A stretch of DNA of 64,000 nt from Neorhizobium sp. NCHU2750 (GTDB taxonomy: Bacteria > Pseudomonadota > Alphaproteobacteria > Rhizobiales > Rhizobiaceae). The notes beneath the pieces were generated by a model. That model did no database searches and was not told the origin of the DNA. It worked only from the letters and a program-made list of their open reading frames with translations. Every line of letters begins with the position of its first letter. The first letter of the stretch is position 1. The stretch lies in contig NZ_CP030827.1 in assembly GCF_003597675.1 (NCBI RefSeq), forward strand, positions 4,096,501-4,160,500, given 5' to 3'. Position numbers and translations under genes: made by a program. Shown here piece after piece: positions 54,818-64,000 of the stretch.

Positions 54818-55960
54818 CTAGCCGGCTCTTTCCAGTGCAAGGCGCAGCAGGCGGGCGGTTTCCTCTGCACCATCGGCCTTGAGGTCGATCGAAGCCGTGC
54901 GCGGATTGTCCAACAGTCTACTGACGCCTGCCGCCACGGATTCGGCCGTAATCGCGCTTTCCTCGATCATCTCCGCCAGACCAAGCGCCTTGAGCTTTTC
55001 CGCGCGCGCCGTCTGCTCCGTTTCGCCGCCTGTGGCGAACGGAATGAGCAGCGCACCGCAGCCTGCGCGCAGCACGTCGCAGACTGTGTTGTAACCCGCC
55101 TGCGAGATCGATAGCTCGGCGCTGCCGAGCAACTGGCGGAAATCGCTCCTGAACCGGAAGACATCCATCTCGGCATCGCTCCGGGCGGCGAGTGCGTCGA
55201 AGCTCGCCTGATCGAGATTGGGGCCGGTGATCACGCACCAGCGGCCGGGCGAAGCCATGAGACCCCGTGCCTCGACCGCTGCATTGAGAAGCTTGTGGCC
55301 GACAGCGCCACCGCCGGCAGAAACGATCACCCGGTACCGCTCCGCAGACGGCACCGGCACCGGCGGCGCCACGAGGCCGGTATAGAGGATCTTGTCGGCA
55401 ATCTCGCCGGTGAGCGGAAACGTATCCTCGATCCGTGTCAGGGTTTGGTCGCCGTGGACGAGCACGCCGTGGAAATGCTCCTTCACCAGCGCAACGGTTT
55501 CCGCATCCCGGCCGGGCTTCTTGTTGACCTGCAGGATGTCACGGATCGAGGCGAACAGCAGCGGCCTCGGCTGCATGGCGCCTATCGCATCGAGAAGCGG
55601 CAGCAGTTCGAAGCGCATCTGCCGGCGGCCGAAGGGAAAGGCTTCGGTGATCACGATATCGGGTCTGGTCTCAGCAAGGATCGCAAGCAATTGCTCGACG
55701 CGCTGCCTTTCGCCGGCTTCATCCAGAGGCTGGCCATCGGCATCCTGCAATCCGGAAAATCCCTCCCGCGAGGTTACTTCCGGCAAGAGCCGCACATGCC
55801 GGATACCCGGACCCGGAAAGCCCGGAACCGGCAGTCCGCCGGTCACCATGGTCACCTCGAACCCGTCGGCCGCAAGCGCCGAGGCAACGAGGCTCGCGCG
55901 GGCGATATGGCCGATCCCGAGAAGATGCTGGACATAGAAGAGGACACGCGGCGAGCTCAT
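54818..55960 (-). CDS. MurG-like glycosyltransferase family protein (GT28 type)
   Basis: 380 residues. VLFYVQHLLGIGHIARASLV is the N-terminal GxGH loop; VIVSAGGGAVGHKLLNAAVE and ELSISQAGYNTVCDVLRAGC, then ALLIPFATGGETEQ, make up the UDP-sugar side. Paralogous in layout to the gene at 53584, whose stop lies 4 bp away in the opposite direction. It overlaps the upstream GT4 gene by 4 bp, so the two are cotranscribed. Function in glycan assembly is inferred from fold and neighbours. Confidence 0.8.
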   Translation of the reverse strand: MSSPRVLFYVQHLLGIGHIARASLVASALAADGFEVTMVTGGLPVPGFPGPGIRHVRLLPEVTSREGFSGLQDADGQPLDEAGERQRVEQLLAILAETRPDIVITEAFPFGRRQMRFELLPLLDAIGAMQPRPLLFASIRDILQVNKKPGRDAETVALVKEHFHGVLVHGDQTLTRIEDTFPLTGEIADKILYTGLVAPPVPVPSAERYRVIVSAGGGAVGHKLLNAAVEARGLMASPGRWCVITGPNLDQASFDALAARSDAEMDVFRFRSDFRQLLGSAELSISQAGYNTVCDVLRAGCGALLIPFATGGETEQTARAEKLKALGLAEMIEESAITAESVAAGVSRLLDNPRTASIDLKADGAEETARLLRLALERAG

Positions 55961-57225
55961 GGGTGATGTCCTTCCTTTTTCCCCTGGCCCTGATAGGCCT
56001 CAGAAAAAAGCCTCTGCAGGTCATGGATACTGGTCTTGTGGTCGAAATGCCCTCGAACCTTCGCCTCGGCATTGCCGGCCATGCGATCGCGCTCCGAAGG
56101 ATTGCGGATTGCCCTCTCGAGCGCCGCGGCAAGAGCCTGCGGATCTTCCGGTTCGACCAGAAGGCCGTTCTCATCGTTGACGAACAGCTCCGGAATGCCG
56201 GAAATCGTCGTCGAGATGCACAGCACCCGCTGACTTGCCGCCTCGACCAGCACGTTCGGCAGGCCGTCGCGGTCGCCATCCTTGCCGATCCGGCAGGGCA
56301 GGGCGAAAATGTCGGCCTCGCCGTAACGCTGCAGCACTTCCTTCTGCGACATGGCGCCGTGCCAGCGGACGCGCGCGCCGAGCCCCAGTTCTTCCGCGAG
56401 CGGCTTCAGCATCTTCAACTCGTCGCCGCCCCCCACATGGTCGAGCCGCCAATGGAGATCAGCGGGCAGCAGGGCGAGGGCCCTCAGAAGGATATCGAAC
56501 CCCTTCTTCGGCACGGCCCGGCCCACCGCCAGGATCGAGACGGGGTCGTCGGCCCGTGATCCGTCCCGTTGCGCAGACGCGCGATCGGGCGGTGGAAAGC
56601 GGCTGAGATCCAGCCCGTGATAGCTCAGATGCACCTTGCCCGCATCGTCGGAGAGCGAGCGCAGGTGGTCCGCCCCGCCGCGCGTGCAGGTGACGGTCCA
56701 GTGCGCGTCGCCGAGCTTGTCACTGAGCTCCCAGGCAGGGCTCGTCCATATGTCCTTGGCATGGGCCGAAACCGTATAGGGGATGCCGAGCAGCTGCGAG
56801 GCGTAGCGGCCGACGGATGCGGGCGTGTGGATGAAATGCACATGCAGCCAGTCGGCGCCCTCCGGCCATTCGTGAGCGAGCACCAGCGCCTGCCCGAAGC
56901 GGCGGAAGCGGTTGCGGCTCAAATCGCGGCGAAGGTCGGCAAGAAAGGCTTTCGCGGTCGCCTTGAAGCTGGGCCTGCCCCACCAGTGCAACAGCGCCTT
57001 GGCAACGCGAACCGGCTCCTCGTGCAGGTATTCGGGAAGATAGTGGACCGGCGCCTCGATCTCGTCATGCACGGGATGCCGCTTCTTGTCGGTCGGCCGG
57101 CGCATCGACATCAGTTCGAGCCTGAAGCCGGCAAGTTCGAGACCACGCAATTCCTGTGCTATGAAGGTTTCCGACAGGCGTGGATAACCCTTCAGCAGCA
57201 CGACCATCTTTTTCGGTATGTTCAA
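55957..57225 (-). CDS. GT4 family glycosyltransferase
   Basis: 422 residues. N-terminal VVLLKGYPRLSETFIAQELR is typical of GT4 enzymes of exopolysaccharide clusters; VGRAVPKKGFDILLRALALL and the donor-site GKDGDRDGLPNVLVEAASQR with FVNDENGLLVEPEDPQALA are the UDP-sugar motifs, with E-x7-E. I choose a TTG at 57225 (MNIPKKMVVLLKGYP) with AGGATCGACT before it; the ATG at 57261 would lie in the loop of a strong hairpin and lacks a ribosome site. Start uncertain. Confidence 0.85.
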   Translation of the reverse strand: MNIPKKMVVLLKGYPRLSETFIAQELRGLELAGFRLELMSMRRPTDKKRHPVHDEIEAPVHYLPEYLHEEPVRVAKALLHWWGRPSFKATAKAFLADLRRDLSRNRFRRFGQALVLAHEWPEGADWLHVHFIHTPASVGRYASQLLGIPYTVSAHAKDIWTSPAWELSDKLGDAHWTVTCTRGGADHLRSLSDDAGKVHLSYHGLDLSRFPPPDRASAQRDGSRADDPVSILAVGRAVPKKGFDILLRALALLPADLHWRLDHVGGGDELKMLKPLAEELGLGARVRWHGAMSQKEVLQRYGEADIFALPCRIGKDGDRDGLPNVLVEAASQRVLCISTTISGIPELFVNDENGLLVEPEDPQALAAALERAIRNPSERDRMAGNAEAKVRGHFDHKTSIHDLQRLFSEAYQGQGKKEGHHP

Positions 57226-57243
57226 AGTCGATCCTATGCGGGC

Positions 57244-57274
57244 TGGCCGGCCGCAAGTCATGGTCGGCCGGTCA
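57244..57274 (-). terminator. Hairpin between the oligopeptide ABC operon and the GT4 gene
   Basis: TGGCCGGCCG pairs with CGGCCGGTCA (10 pairs, one G-U) around an 11-nt loop, 34 bp after the last ABC gene. No T tract on the minus strand, so it may only attenuate read-through into the glycosyltransferase genes. Confidence 0.5.
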
Positions 57275-57307
57275 AACCATTATTCGCCGTGTCAAATCCG
57301 TGCAAGC

Positions 57308-58483
57308 TCAGTGATACGGGTCTGCCGCGTCACGCAACCCGTCTCCCAGGAAGTTGAAGGCGAGAATGACGAGGATGACCGGGATCACGGGAATGAGCAG
57401 CCAGGGATAGAGCGCCACCACATTCACCGTCCGCGCTTCCGTCAGGAGAACGCCCCAGCTGGTCACCGGTGGCCTCAGGCCGAGGCCGAGGAAGCTCAGC
57501 GTCGTTTCGCCAAGGATCATGCCGGGGATGGTCAGCGTGGCGCTGGCGATCAGATGCGACATGAAGCCGGGAATGAGATGCCGTCCGATGATCCGCCAGT
57601 GGCTTGCGCCCATCAATTGGGCGGCAAGCACATAGTCTTCCTCGCGTAGCGACAGCAGTTTGGAGCGTACCGCGCGTGCAAGCCCCGTCCAGTCGAGCAT
57701 GCCGAGAATGAAGGTGATGCCGAGATAGATGACGAAGGGGCTCCAGTCGACCGGCATCACGGCTGCAAGCGCCAGCCAGAGCGGAATGCTCGGGATGGAG
57801 TGCAGCACTTCGATGATGCGCTGAACGATGAGATCGAACCAGCCACCCCAATAACCGGCAAGCCCGCCGATCAGGATGCCGAGGACGAAGCTGGTGGTAA
57901 TGCCGAGCAGGCCGATGGTGAGCGAGATGCGGGCACCGTAGATAATGCGGGAAAGCACGTCACGGCCCAGCCGGTCTGTTCCAAGCAGGAACATCTGGCC
58001 GCCTTCGGCCGGGCAGACGAGATGGATATCTGCGGGGATGAAGCCCCAGAAGTGATAGCGATCCCCCTGGCAGAAGAAGCGCAGCCGCTCGACCCTGCTT
58101 TTATCCTCGGTATAGTCTCGCCGCAGGTTCTCCATGTCGAGCTTCATCGTCTGGCCATAGACGAAAGGACCGACAAAGGCGCCATCATGGAAAAAATGCA
58201 CCGACTGCGGCGGCGAATAGATGCGATCCATGTTGCGGGTATGGAGATTATAGGGTGCCAGGAATTCGGCGATGATGATCGACAGATAGGCGGCGAGCAG
58301 GAATATGCCGGAAAACAGCGCCAGCCGGTGGCGCTGGAAGCGCCACCACATCAATTTGATCTGCGAGGCCTGCTTGGCGACCGGCGCTCCCTCGATCACC
58401 TTGTCGAAGGCATAGGGATCGAAGGGTTCCGGCGAGACATAGTGCGGCAGCGACTGTCCATCGGGCGGCAATTGCATGCTCAT
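57308..58483 (-). CDS. Oligopeptide-type ABC transporter permease (DppC/YejE-like)
   Basis: 391 residues. First helix LALFSGIFLLAAYLSIIIAEF near 55, a periplasmic insert of about 100 residues (YSPPQSVHFFHDGAFVGPFV, RFFCQGDRYHFWGFIPADIH), then LGTDRLGRDVLSRIIYGARIS and the coupling motif YVLAAQLMGASHWRIIGRH near 300. The insert makes it YejE-like. Fourth gene of an ATPase-binding protein-permease-permease operon; overlaps the preceding gene by 4 bp. Confidence 0.92.
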   Translation of the reverse strand: MSMQLPPDGQSLPHYVSPEPFDPYAFDKVIEGAPVAKQASQIKLMWWRFQRHRLALFSGIFLLAAYLSIIIAEFLAPYNLHTRNMDRIYSPPQSVHFFHDGAFVGPFVYGQTMKLDMENLRRDYTEDKSRVERLRFFCQGDRYHFWGFIPADIHLVCPAEGGQMFLLGTDRLGRDVLSRIIYGARISLTIGLLGITTSFVLGILIGGLAGYWGGWFDLIVQRIIEVLHSIPSIPLWLALAAVMPVDWSPFVIYLGITFILGMLDWTGLARAVRSKLLSLREEDYVLAAQLMGASHWRIIGRHLIPGFMSHLIASATLTIPGMILGETTLSFLGLGLRPPVTSWGVLLTEARTVNVVALYPWLLIPVIPVILVILAFNFLGDGLRDAADPYH

Positions 58484-59478
58484 CGTGTCCTGCCCCCGTA
58501 AAGCCTGATGCGGGGATCAAACAGAGCCAGCGCGATGTCCGAGATCAGCATGCCGACCACCGTCAGAAGTGCGAGAAACATCAGGAACGATCCGGCGAGA
58601 TACATGTCCTGTGTCTGCAGCGCCTTGATCAGCATCGGGCCGGTCGTTTCCAGCGAGAGGACGACAGCGGTGATTTCCGCGCCTGAAATGATCTGCGGCA
58701 GGATCGAGCCGATATCCGAGATGAAGAAATTCAACGACATGCGCAGCGGATACTTGATCAGCACCTTGAACGGATGCAGCCCCTTCGCCCGCGCCGTCAT
58801 CACATATTGCTTGCGCAATTCGTCAAGCAGATTGGCCCTCAGCCGCCGCACCATACCGGCCGTGCCGGCCGTACCGATGATGATCACCGGGATCCAGAGA
58901 TGTTCGAGGATCGACTTGAACTTCTCCCAGCTCATCGGCTGGTTGAGATATCTCTGGTCCATCAGGTGGCCGATCGAGGTGCCGAACCAGACATTGGCGA
59001 AATACATCAACACCAGTGCCAGAACGAAATTCGGCACCGCAAGGCCGATCAAGCCGAACAGTGTCAGCCCATAGTCGCCCCAGCTATACTGATGCGTCGC
59101 CGAATAGATACCGATCGGGAACGCCAGCAGCCATGTGACGATGATCGTCACGACAGAGACGAGGATGGTCAGCCATAGCCGGTCGCCGACGACATCCGAC
59201 ACCGGCAGCCGGTACTCGAACGAATAGCCGAAATCGCCCACCATCATCCCGCCGACCCAGTGGAGGTAGCGGATGGGCAGCGGCTTGTCGAAGCCATACT
59301 TGGCCCGCAACTCGTCGATTTCCTGCATGTCGGCCGTCTCGCCGATCGCCCGCATTTCCGCGACATAGCTTTCGAAATAGTCGCCCGGAGGCAGGTTGAT
59401 GATGGTGAAGACCAGCATCGAGATCATCACCAGCGTCGGGATCATCACCGTGACCCGCCAGAGAATGTATCGGATCAT
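58480..59478 (-). CDS. Oligopeptide-type ABC transporter permease (DppB/YejB-like)
   Basis: 332 residues. N-terminal IRYILWRVTVMIPTLVMISM; LRAKYGFDKPLPIRYLHWVGG; GDFGYSFEYRLPVSDVVGDR; coupling motif YVMTARAKGLHPFKVLIKYP near 228. Overlaps both neighbours by 4 bp, so expression is tightly coupled. Forms the channel with the 57308-58483 product. Confidence 0.93.
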   Translation of the reverse strand: MIRYILWRVTVMIPTLVMISMLVFTIINLPPGDYFESYVAEMRAIGETADMQEIDELRAKYGFDKPLPIRYLHWVGGMMVGDFGYSFEYRLPVSDVVGDRLWLTILVSVVTIIVTWLLAFPIGIYSATHQYSWGDYGLTLFGLIGLAVPNFVLALVLMYFANVWFGTSIGHLMDQRYLNQPMSWEKFKSILEHLWIPVIIIGTAGTAGMVRRLRANLLDELRKQYVMTARAKGLHPFKVLIKYPLRMSLNFFISDIGSILPQIISGAEITAVVLSLETTGPMLIKALQTQDMYLAGSFLMFLALLTVVGMLISDIALALFDPRIRLYGGRTR

Positions 59479-61379
59479 GCCTGATCCTCCTTGTACCAGA
59501 AGGTATCGGGCATATAGACGCCGAGATAGGACGTGGGATCGTAACCGAACAGCCCGTTTTCGGGAATGTTCTGCAGTTTCGAAGACTTGACCAGAGGCTG
59601 CAGCGACTGGTTGACGATGCCGATCGTGAAGACCTGGCTGGTGAAGATCTCCAGCATCGAATGCCAGATCGCCTCGCGTTGCTCATAGGTGCCGGCGGTC
59701 TTCCATTTTTTCATCAGCTCAAGCAGCTCGATCGCTTCCGGCAGATCCGGCGGATGGCCGTCCGTACCGCCGGAGAGATAGTGAAGCCCCCAGACGGGCC
59801 ATTGCAGCTGGTCGTCGAAGGTCGGCGCCAGTTCCTTCGGCGACATGTCGGCCGTCGGCACGCCATTGTCGAGACCCATCCAGATGCCCATCACGGTCTC
59901 GCCGCCGATCACCCGCTTGCGGAAGATTTCACGCTGCGACACGCGGGTGAAAATGGCGATGCCGATCTTCAGCCAATGGTCGGTAATCAGTTCCAGCACG
60001 TCACTTTCGAATGTGCTCTCACCGGCGCTTTCGATGATGATCTTGGCCACGCGCCCGTCCGGCAGCAGGCGCAGCCCGTCGTCATTGCGGTTGGCAAGCC
60101 CGGCCTCGTCGAGAAGCCTGTTGGCTTGGTCCACGTCGTGGCTTGCCCAGGCCTGTTCGTACTCTCGTTTGAACAGCGGGCTGTCGGGCAGAACGGAATT
60201 GCCGGCCTCGTGGGCAAGGCCGAAGAAGACCGCCTTGTTGATTTCCTGCCGGTTGATGCCGAGCGACAGCGCGCGCCGGACCCGGACATCCTGGAAGACC
60301 TTGCGCCAGACATCGTCCTTGCAGTTGAGATTGGGGATCAGCGCCACGCGCGATCCCTGGGTCCGCTTCCACAGGTCGACAGTGAGCGGGAAGCGCTTTT
60401 CCGCCGCCTTGAGGAACGTGTAGTCGGAAAAGTCCACATTGGCCATCTGCAGGTCGCTTTCACCCGAACCGGCCTTGGCGGCAATGAGATCCGGCGAGCT
60501 GACATCCAGCGTCATCTGGTCGATATAGGGCAGCTGCAGCCCGTTTTCGTCGACGCGGTGAAAATAGGCATTTCTCTTGAAGATGAACTGGCCGGACGGC
60601 GGCTTTGTCGTGTTGTACCAGGGATCCAGCGTCGGAAGGTCGGGATTTTCGGGCCTTACCGTTCGCGACATCAGCTTGTGCAGATCGTCCCAGTCTTCCA
60701 CCCGATATTGCTTGATAAGCCGGGCAAGCTCTTCTGCACTCTGATATTTGGGATGAAACTGCTTCAGATATGCCGAGGGCATGGCGATGAGCAACGGCGT
60801 CGGACTTGCCAGCTGCGCAAGAAAGTCCGGATTGGGCTCCTCCCAGCTGTAGCGGACCGTCAGCGCGTCGACCATCTCGAAACGCGGGCCTTTGCCATTG
60901 ACCCTGAGCTCCACCGGTATGCCGCCGCGGTGCAGATCGCGATTGTTCATCACGTCTTCCCAGGCGTAGCGGAAGTCTTCCGATGTCAGCGGCGAGCCGC
61001 TCGACCATTTGTGACCTTCGCGCAGTTTGAAGGTGAAGATCCGGTCGTCCTGTGCATCGAAGCTTTCCAGAATGTCCGCGTGAAGGTTGAGCTGCTCGTC
61101 ATATCCGACCAGCCGCGAATAGCTGTTGATCGGCATCAGCCGGATATCGCGCTGCCCGCCGATCAGCATGCGCACGACACCGCCGTGCTGGCCAGCGGCG
61201 AGTTTCTTCGCACCGAGATTGACGACGCGCGGATTGCGCGGCAGGCGGCCAGAGATATCCGGCAGCTTGCCTTGCTTGATCTCCGCATCGAGCGAAGCCG
61301 CACCGGTAAAGGCGGCGCGCGCGTTGAGCGGAAGAAGCGAGCTGGCCATCAGGCCGAGAATGGTCCGACGTTTGATCAC
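59475..61379 (-). CDS. ABC transporter substrate-binding protein, SBP family 5
   Basis: 634 residues from a GTG start that overlaps the ATPase stop by 4 bp. [22 protein letters not shown] is an export signal with a twin-arginine-like RRTIL motif. FTFKLREGHKWSSGSPLTSEDF is the SBP_5 signature; GINRQEINKAVFFG and NRLLDEAGLANRNDDGLRLL follow. Binds a peptide or peptide-like compound in the periplasm. It has no close sequence resemblance to yejA beyond the family. Ligand unknown. Confidence 0.92.
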   Translation of the reverse strand: MIKRRTILGLMASSLLPLNARAAFTGAASLDAEIKQGKLPDISGRLPRNPRVVNLGAKKLAAGQHGGVVRMLIGGQRDIRLMPINSYSRLVGYDEQLNLHADILESFDAQDDRIFTFKLREGHKWSSGSPLTSEDFRYAWEDVMNNRDLHRGGIPVELRVNGKGPRFEMVDALTVRYSWEEPNPDFLAQLASPTPLLIAMPSAYLKQFHPKYQSAEELARLIKQYRVEDWDDLHKLMSRTVRPENPDLPTLDPWYNTTKPPSGQFIFKRNAYFHRVDENGLQLPYIDQMTLDVSSPDLIAAKAGSGESDLQMANVDFSDYTFLKAAEKRFPLTVDLWKRTQGSRVALIPNLNCKDDVWRKVFQDVRVRRALSLGINRQEINKAVFFGLAHEAGNSVLPDSPLFKREYEQAWASHDVDQANRLLDEAGLANRNDDGLRLLPDGRVAKIIIESAGESTFESDVLELITDHWLKIGIAIFTRVSQREIFRKRVIGGETVMGIWMGLDNGVPTADMSPKELAPTFDDQLQWPVWGLHYLSGGTDGHPPDLPEAIELLELMKKWKTAGTYEQREAIWHSMLEIFTSQVFTIGIVNQSLQPLVKSSKLQNIPENGLFGYDPTSYLGVYMPDTFWYKEDQA

Positions 61380-63259
61380 GGCCGCAACTCCCGCAGGTCC
61401 GCCTGTGGCTTTGCGAGCACGAGATGACCGTGGCCCAGATCGATCTGCGTCAGCCTCTCTCCACCCTCGTCCTGAACGAAGACCGAATGCCAGTTCTGGG
61501 TCGGCTTTCGCGGAATTTCCAAGGCATCGAGATCGAGCGGACGGTCGAGATCCGGAATGGGCACGGCGGCGATCAGGCGTTTGGTATAGGGGTGGACCGG
61601 GTTGCGCATGATCACCTCGCAGGGGCCGATCTCGACAATCCTGCCCGCATACATCACCGCCACTCGATCGGCCATGTAGTTCACCACGGCCAGATTATGG
61701 GAAATGAACAGGTAGGTCAGCCCGAGATCCTGCTTCAGGTCCTTCAGAAGATTGAGGATCTGCGCCTGGATCGAGACATCGAGTGCCGAAACCGGTTCGT
61801 CGCAGATCATCAGTTCCGGGCCGAGCGCCAGCGCCCTTGCAATGCCGATGCGCTGCCTCTGTCCGCCGGAAAAACTGTGCGGGTAACGGCTGAGCGCACT
61901 GTCGTCGAGCCCGATCGTCCGCAACAGCCGCCTGACCGCATCAAGCCGCGTGCTGCGCGACCCGCGCCCGTGAATTTCCAGCCCTTCGCCGATGATCTCC
62001 CTGACCGTCATGCGCGGTGAAAGCGACGAGATCGGATCCTGGAACACCATCTGGATCCGCTGCCGCAGCATGTCGAGCTCGTCGCTGTCGGCGGAGAGTA
62101 CGTCGACCGGCCCCTTTTCGCTCTCGAAGATGACCGACCCCGTATCGGCCGTCAGGCCGCGCATCAGGATCTTGCTGAGCGTGGTCTTGCCGCAGCCGCT
62201 TTCCCCGACGAGACCCAGGCTCTCGCCGCGGCGGATGTCGAAGCTCACATCGTCGACGGCAAGCGTCACATTGCTGTCGTGGCTACCGAGCTTGCGCTTC
62301 TTGGCCTTGAACGTCTTGCTGATGTTGTTCACCCTGAGGATGACCGATGGGCCGCCGGTATTGACGGTGCAGGTTTCCATCAGGCTCGCCGTGTCCACCT
62401 CGATTTCCCGCAGCGGTTTCAAGCGCTGGCCGCGTGCCATCTCGAAGGTCGGTATCGCCGAGATCAAGCCCTTCGGGTAGGGATGCACCGGCCTGCGGAA
62501 TATGTCGTCCACCGTTCCCGCTTCCATAACCTCGCCGCGATAGGCGACGACCACCTCGTCTGCGAGATTGGTGACGATGCCGAGATCATGGGTGATCAGC
62601 AGCATCGCCATGTTGAAGCGTGATTGTAGGTCCCTCAGAAGCTTGAGGATCTGCGCCTGTATCGTCACGTCGAGTGCGGTTGTCGGCTCGTCGGCAATCA
62701 GCAGCGCCGGCCGGCAGACCAGCGCCATGGCGATCATCGCCCTCTGCCGCATGCCGCCCGACAGCTCGAAAGGATACATGCCGTGAACCTTCGCGGTGTC
62801 CTTGAAACCGACCAGCGACAGCGTCTCATGGATGCGTTCGCGTTGTTCGGCAGGCGAGGATGCGTCATGGATCCGCAAAGCCTCGTCGATCTGGTTGCCG
62901 ATCGTGTGGAGCGGCGACAAAGAGGTCATCGGCTCCTGGAAGATCATGCCGATCCGGTTGCCACGAATGGCACGGATTTGCCTGCCGTCCTGCGGCAGCG
63001 TCAAGAGATCGACAGGTCCGTCATCCGATCGCGGATCATTGAACAGGACACGGCCCTGGGTCAAGGCGATCGGGCTTTCGATCCCGACGACCGTGCGGCC
63101 GATGACCGATTTTCCCGAGCCCGATTCGCCCACAAGAGCCGTCACCTTGCCGGGCTTGATCCGCATGCTGAGGTTCTTGACCGCTTGGATCTTGCCGCCG
63201 AATACCGGAAAGCTGACGCTCAGGTTTTCGATCCTCAGAAGGTCCGGCGTCAAGGTCAT
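61376..63259 (-). CDS. Oligopeptide-type ABC transporter ATPase, two fused domains
   Basis: 627 residues. Domain 1: Walker [19 protein letters not shown], signature [16 protein letters not shown], Walker [14 protein letters not shown]. Domain 2: Walker [18 protein letters not shown] (near 350), signature [16 protein letters not shown], Walker [14 protein letters not shown]; a C-terminal oligopeptide-transporter extension with [22 protein letters not shown] at 63259 with GAGGAA about 10 bp upstream; the frame is open to 63376 without conservation. First gene of the operon, divergent from the GT32 gene. Confidence 0.93.
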   Translation of the reverse strand: MTLTPDLLRIENLSVSFPVFGGKIQAVKNLSMRIKPGKVTALVGESGSGKSVIGRTVVGIESPIALTQGRVLFNDPRSDDGPVDLLTLPQDGRQIRAIRGNRIGMIFQEPMTSLSPLHTIGNQIDEALRIHDASSPAEQRERIHETLSLVGFKDTAKVHGMYPFELSGGMRQRAMIAMALVCRPALLIADEPTTALDVTIQAQILKLLRDLQSRFNMAMLLITHDLGIVTNLADEVVVAYRGEVMEAGTVDDIFRRPVHPYPKGLISAIPTFEMARGQRLKPLREIEVDTASLMETCTVNTGGPSVILRVNNISKTFKAKKRKLGSHDSNVTLAVDDVSFDIRRGESLGLVGESGCGKTTLSKILMRGLTADTGSVIFESEKGPVDVLSADSDELDMLRQRIQMVFQDPISSLSPRMTVREIIGEGLEIHGRGSRSTRLDAVRRLLRTIGLDDSALSRYPHSFSGGQRQRIGIARALALGPELMICDEPVSALDVSIQAQILNLLKDLKQDLGLTYLFISHNLAVVNYMADRVAVMYAGRIVEIGPCEVIMRNPVHPYTKRLIAAVPIPDLDRPLDLDALEIPRKPTQNWHSVFVQDEGGERLTQIDLGHGHLVLAKPQADLRELRP

Positions 63260-63463
63260 CAGGCAGCATTCCTCATGCGTAGGGCGCGCAGGTGCGCTCC
63301 CGTCAGGTCGATTCGGCCGGTATATTTTCTGCGCATGACAACAAAAACAAATTTGCCGGGATGCATCTCTTCGCACCTGAGAGTTGACGCTGGAACAAAA
63401 TTGAGCCTAGCGCAGAGCAAGGATGATAGTCCATGGAATATCAAGGTTGCTGGAGCGCTGGTG

Positions 63464-64000
63464 ATGAATAACGAACGAGACTACAAAAAGATGCTGCGCG
63501 AGGCGAGGAAGCTGATCCGGTCGGGCCGGATGGAAGAGGCACGCGAGCGGCTGCATCTGATCGAGGCGGAGGATCTTGGCCGGGCTGATTCGGTAACGTC
63601 GCTCGGCCTGCCGCGCCGGGTGCAATCCGCGCGGTTGAAGCTGGCAAAGGCCGAGGGCGATCCGGTCCGCAAGATTGCCTATCAGTTCCATCTCGTTCCA
63701 CCGCCCGAAAAGCTGGCGCGCTACGCCGCTTTTTCCGCAGATGAGCGGCAGAGGATGGTCGCCCTGTCGCGCATCGATATTCCCCGCTGCATCCATCAGA
63801 TATGGCTCGGTTCAAAACCTGTTCCTTCGACCGTAGCTGCCTGGGCCGACCATGCCGCCGCCCATGGCTACGGCTATAGGCTGTGGCGGGAGGCCGATCT
63901 TGCTCAATCCGGCTATGATCGTCATCCGTCGCTACATCACATGCTTGACGAGGGAGACATTCCCGGCGCGGTCGATGTCGCCCGTTATATGATCCTGCGC
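63464..64000 (+). CDS. GT32-type glycosyltransferase, N-terminal part (3' end outside window)
   Basis: 179 codons, open to the window end. After a charged helical N-terminus ([30 protein letters not shown]) comes [19 protein letters not shown] and [20 protein letters not shown], then [13 protein letters not shown], the start of the DXD sugar-transferase fold (IPKxIHQIW...SDxxRxxxL in the family). The DXD motif itself would lie outside the window. ATG at 63464 with GGAG 8 bp upstream. Divergent from the ABC operon; the 204-bp gap shows no other gene. Likely surface polysaccharide synthesis. Confidence 0.85.
   Translation, partial: MNNERDYKKMLREARKLIRSGRMEEARERLHLIEAEDLGRADSVTSLGLPRRVQSARLKLAKAEGDPVRKIAYQFHLVPPPEKLARYAAFSADERQRMVALSRIDIPRCIHQIWLGSKPVPSTVAAWADHAAAHGYGYRLWREADLAQSGYDRHPSLHHMLDEGDIPGAVDVARYMILR

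Noticed and set aside
59661..61427. 588-codon frame antisense to the SBP_5 binding-protein gene
   Set aside because: Shadow frame without protein-like features.

Overview
The window is a gene-dense, GC-rich stretch of chromosome from an alphaproteobacterium, very probably a member of the Rhizobiaceae (Rhizobium/Agrobacterium/Neorhizobium type). This rests on the protein sequences (RecF, DnaK/DnaJ, PolA, MgsA-Glk, YejABEF, the rhizobial-type phn cluster with DUF1045 and a hexapeptide transferase), one intergenic palindrome of the kind scattered through rhizobial genomes, an alphaproteobacterial heat-shock promoter in front of dnaK, and small RNAs with CCUCC-type loops known from this class. 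No tRNA, rRNA, CRISPR array, prophage or insertion sequence was seen.

Layout. 1-3.1 kb: end of a D-2-hydroxyacid dehydrogenase, then a leftward recF-moeB-acetyltransferase group. 3.4-9 kb: a soluble globin-coupled chemoreceptor, slyX, a cold-shock gene with a long leader, a candidate multi-hairpin small RNA, a YbaK-type deacylase and five small stress/envelope-like proteins of unknown function. 9.2-15.2 kb: a class A penicillin-binding protein with a long Gln/Pro/Asn-rich tail, then dnaK-dnaJ. 15.2-19.3 kb: M20 peptidase, lactate permease family transporter, MarR regulator and a second candidate small RNA. 19.4-22.7 kb: polA and a small unknown gene.

22.8-35.8 kb: a complete C-P lyase phosphonate cluster, leftward phnGHIJKL, hexapeptide transferase, phnCDE1E2, DUF1045, phnM, phnN, with the repressor gene phnF divergent. 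A perfect inverted repeat lies between phnG and phnF and a Pho-box-like repeat lies in front of phnC. The transporter imports phosphonates, PhnGHIJ(K) with PhnM and PhnL turns them into ribosyl phosphates and releases the alkane, and PhnN makes PRPP. PhnP is absent; the DUF1045 2H-type phosphoesterase may take its place.

35.9-41.4 kb: a BrnT/BrnA toxin-antitoxin pair next to phnF, then a leftward housekeeping run mgsA-glk-ABC exporter-dapB-gpmA. 41.6-51.2 kb: mepA, the yejABEF peptide importer, a second 2-hydroxyacid dehydrogenase and pncB. 51.2-64 kb: a DUF1236 protein, a lone receiver protein, a nucleotide-sugar epimerase, two related MurG-like glycosyltransferases that converge with 4 bp between them, a GT4 enzyme, a second oligopeptide ABC importer and the start of a GT32-type glycosyltransferase. 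The surface-glycan function of this last region is inference.

The least expected signals are the two small RNAs, each with three hairpins and pyrimidine-rich anti-Shine-Dalgarno loops, both placed upstream of core genes and sharing an upstream sequence element.
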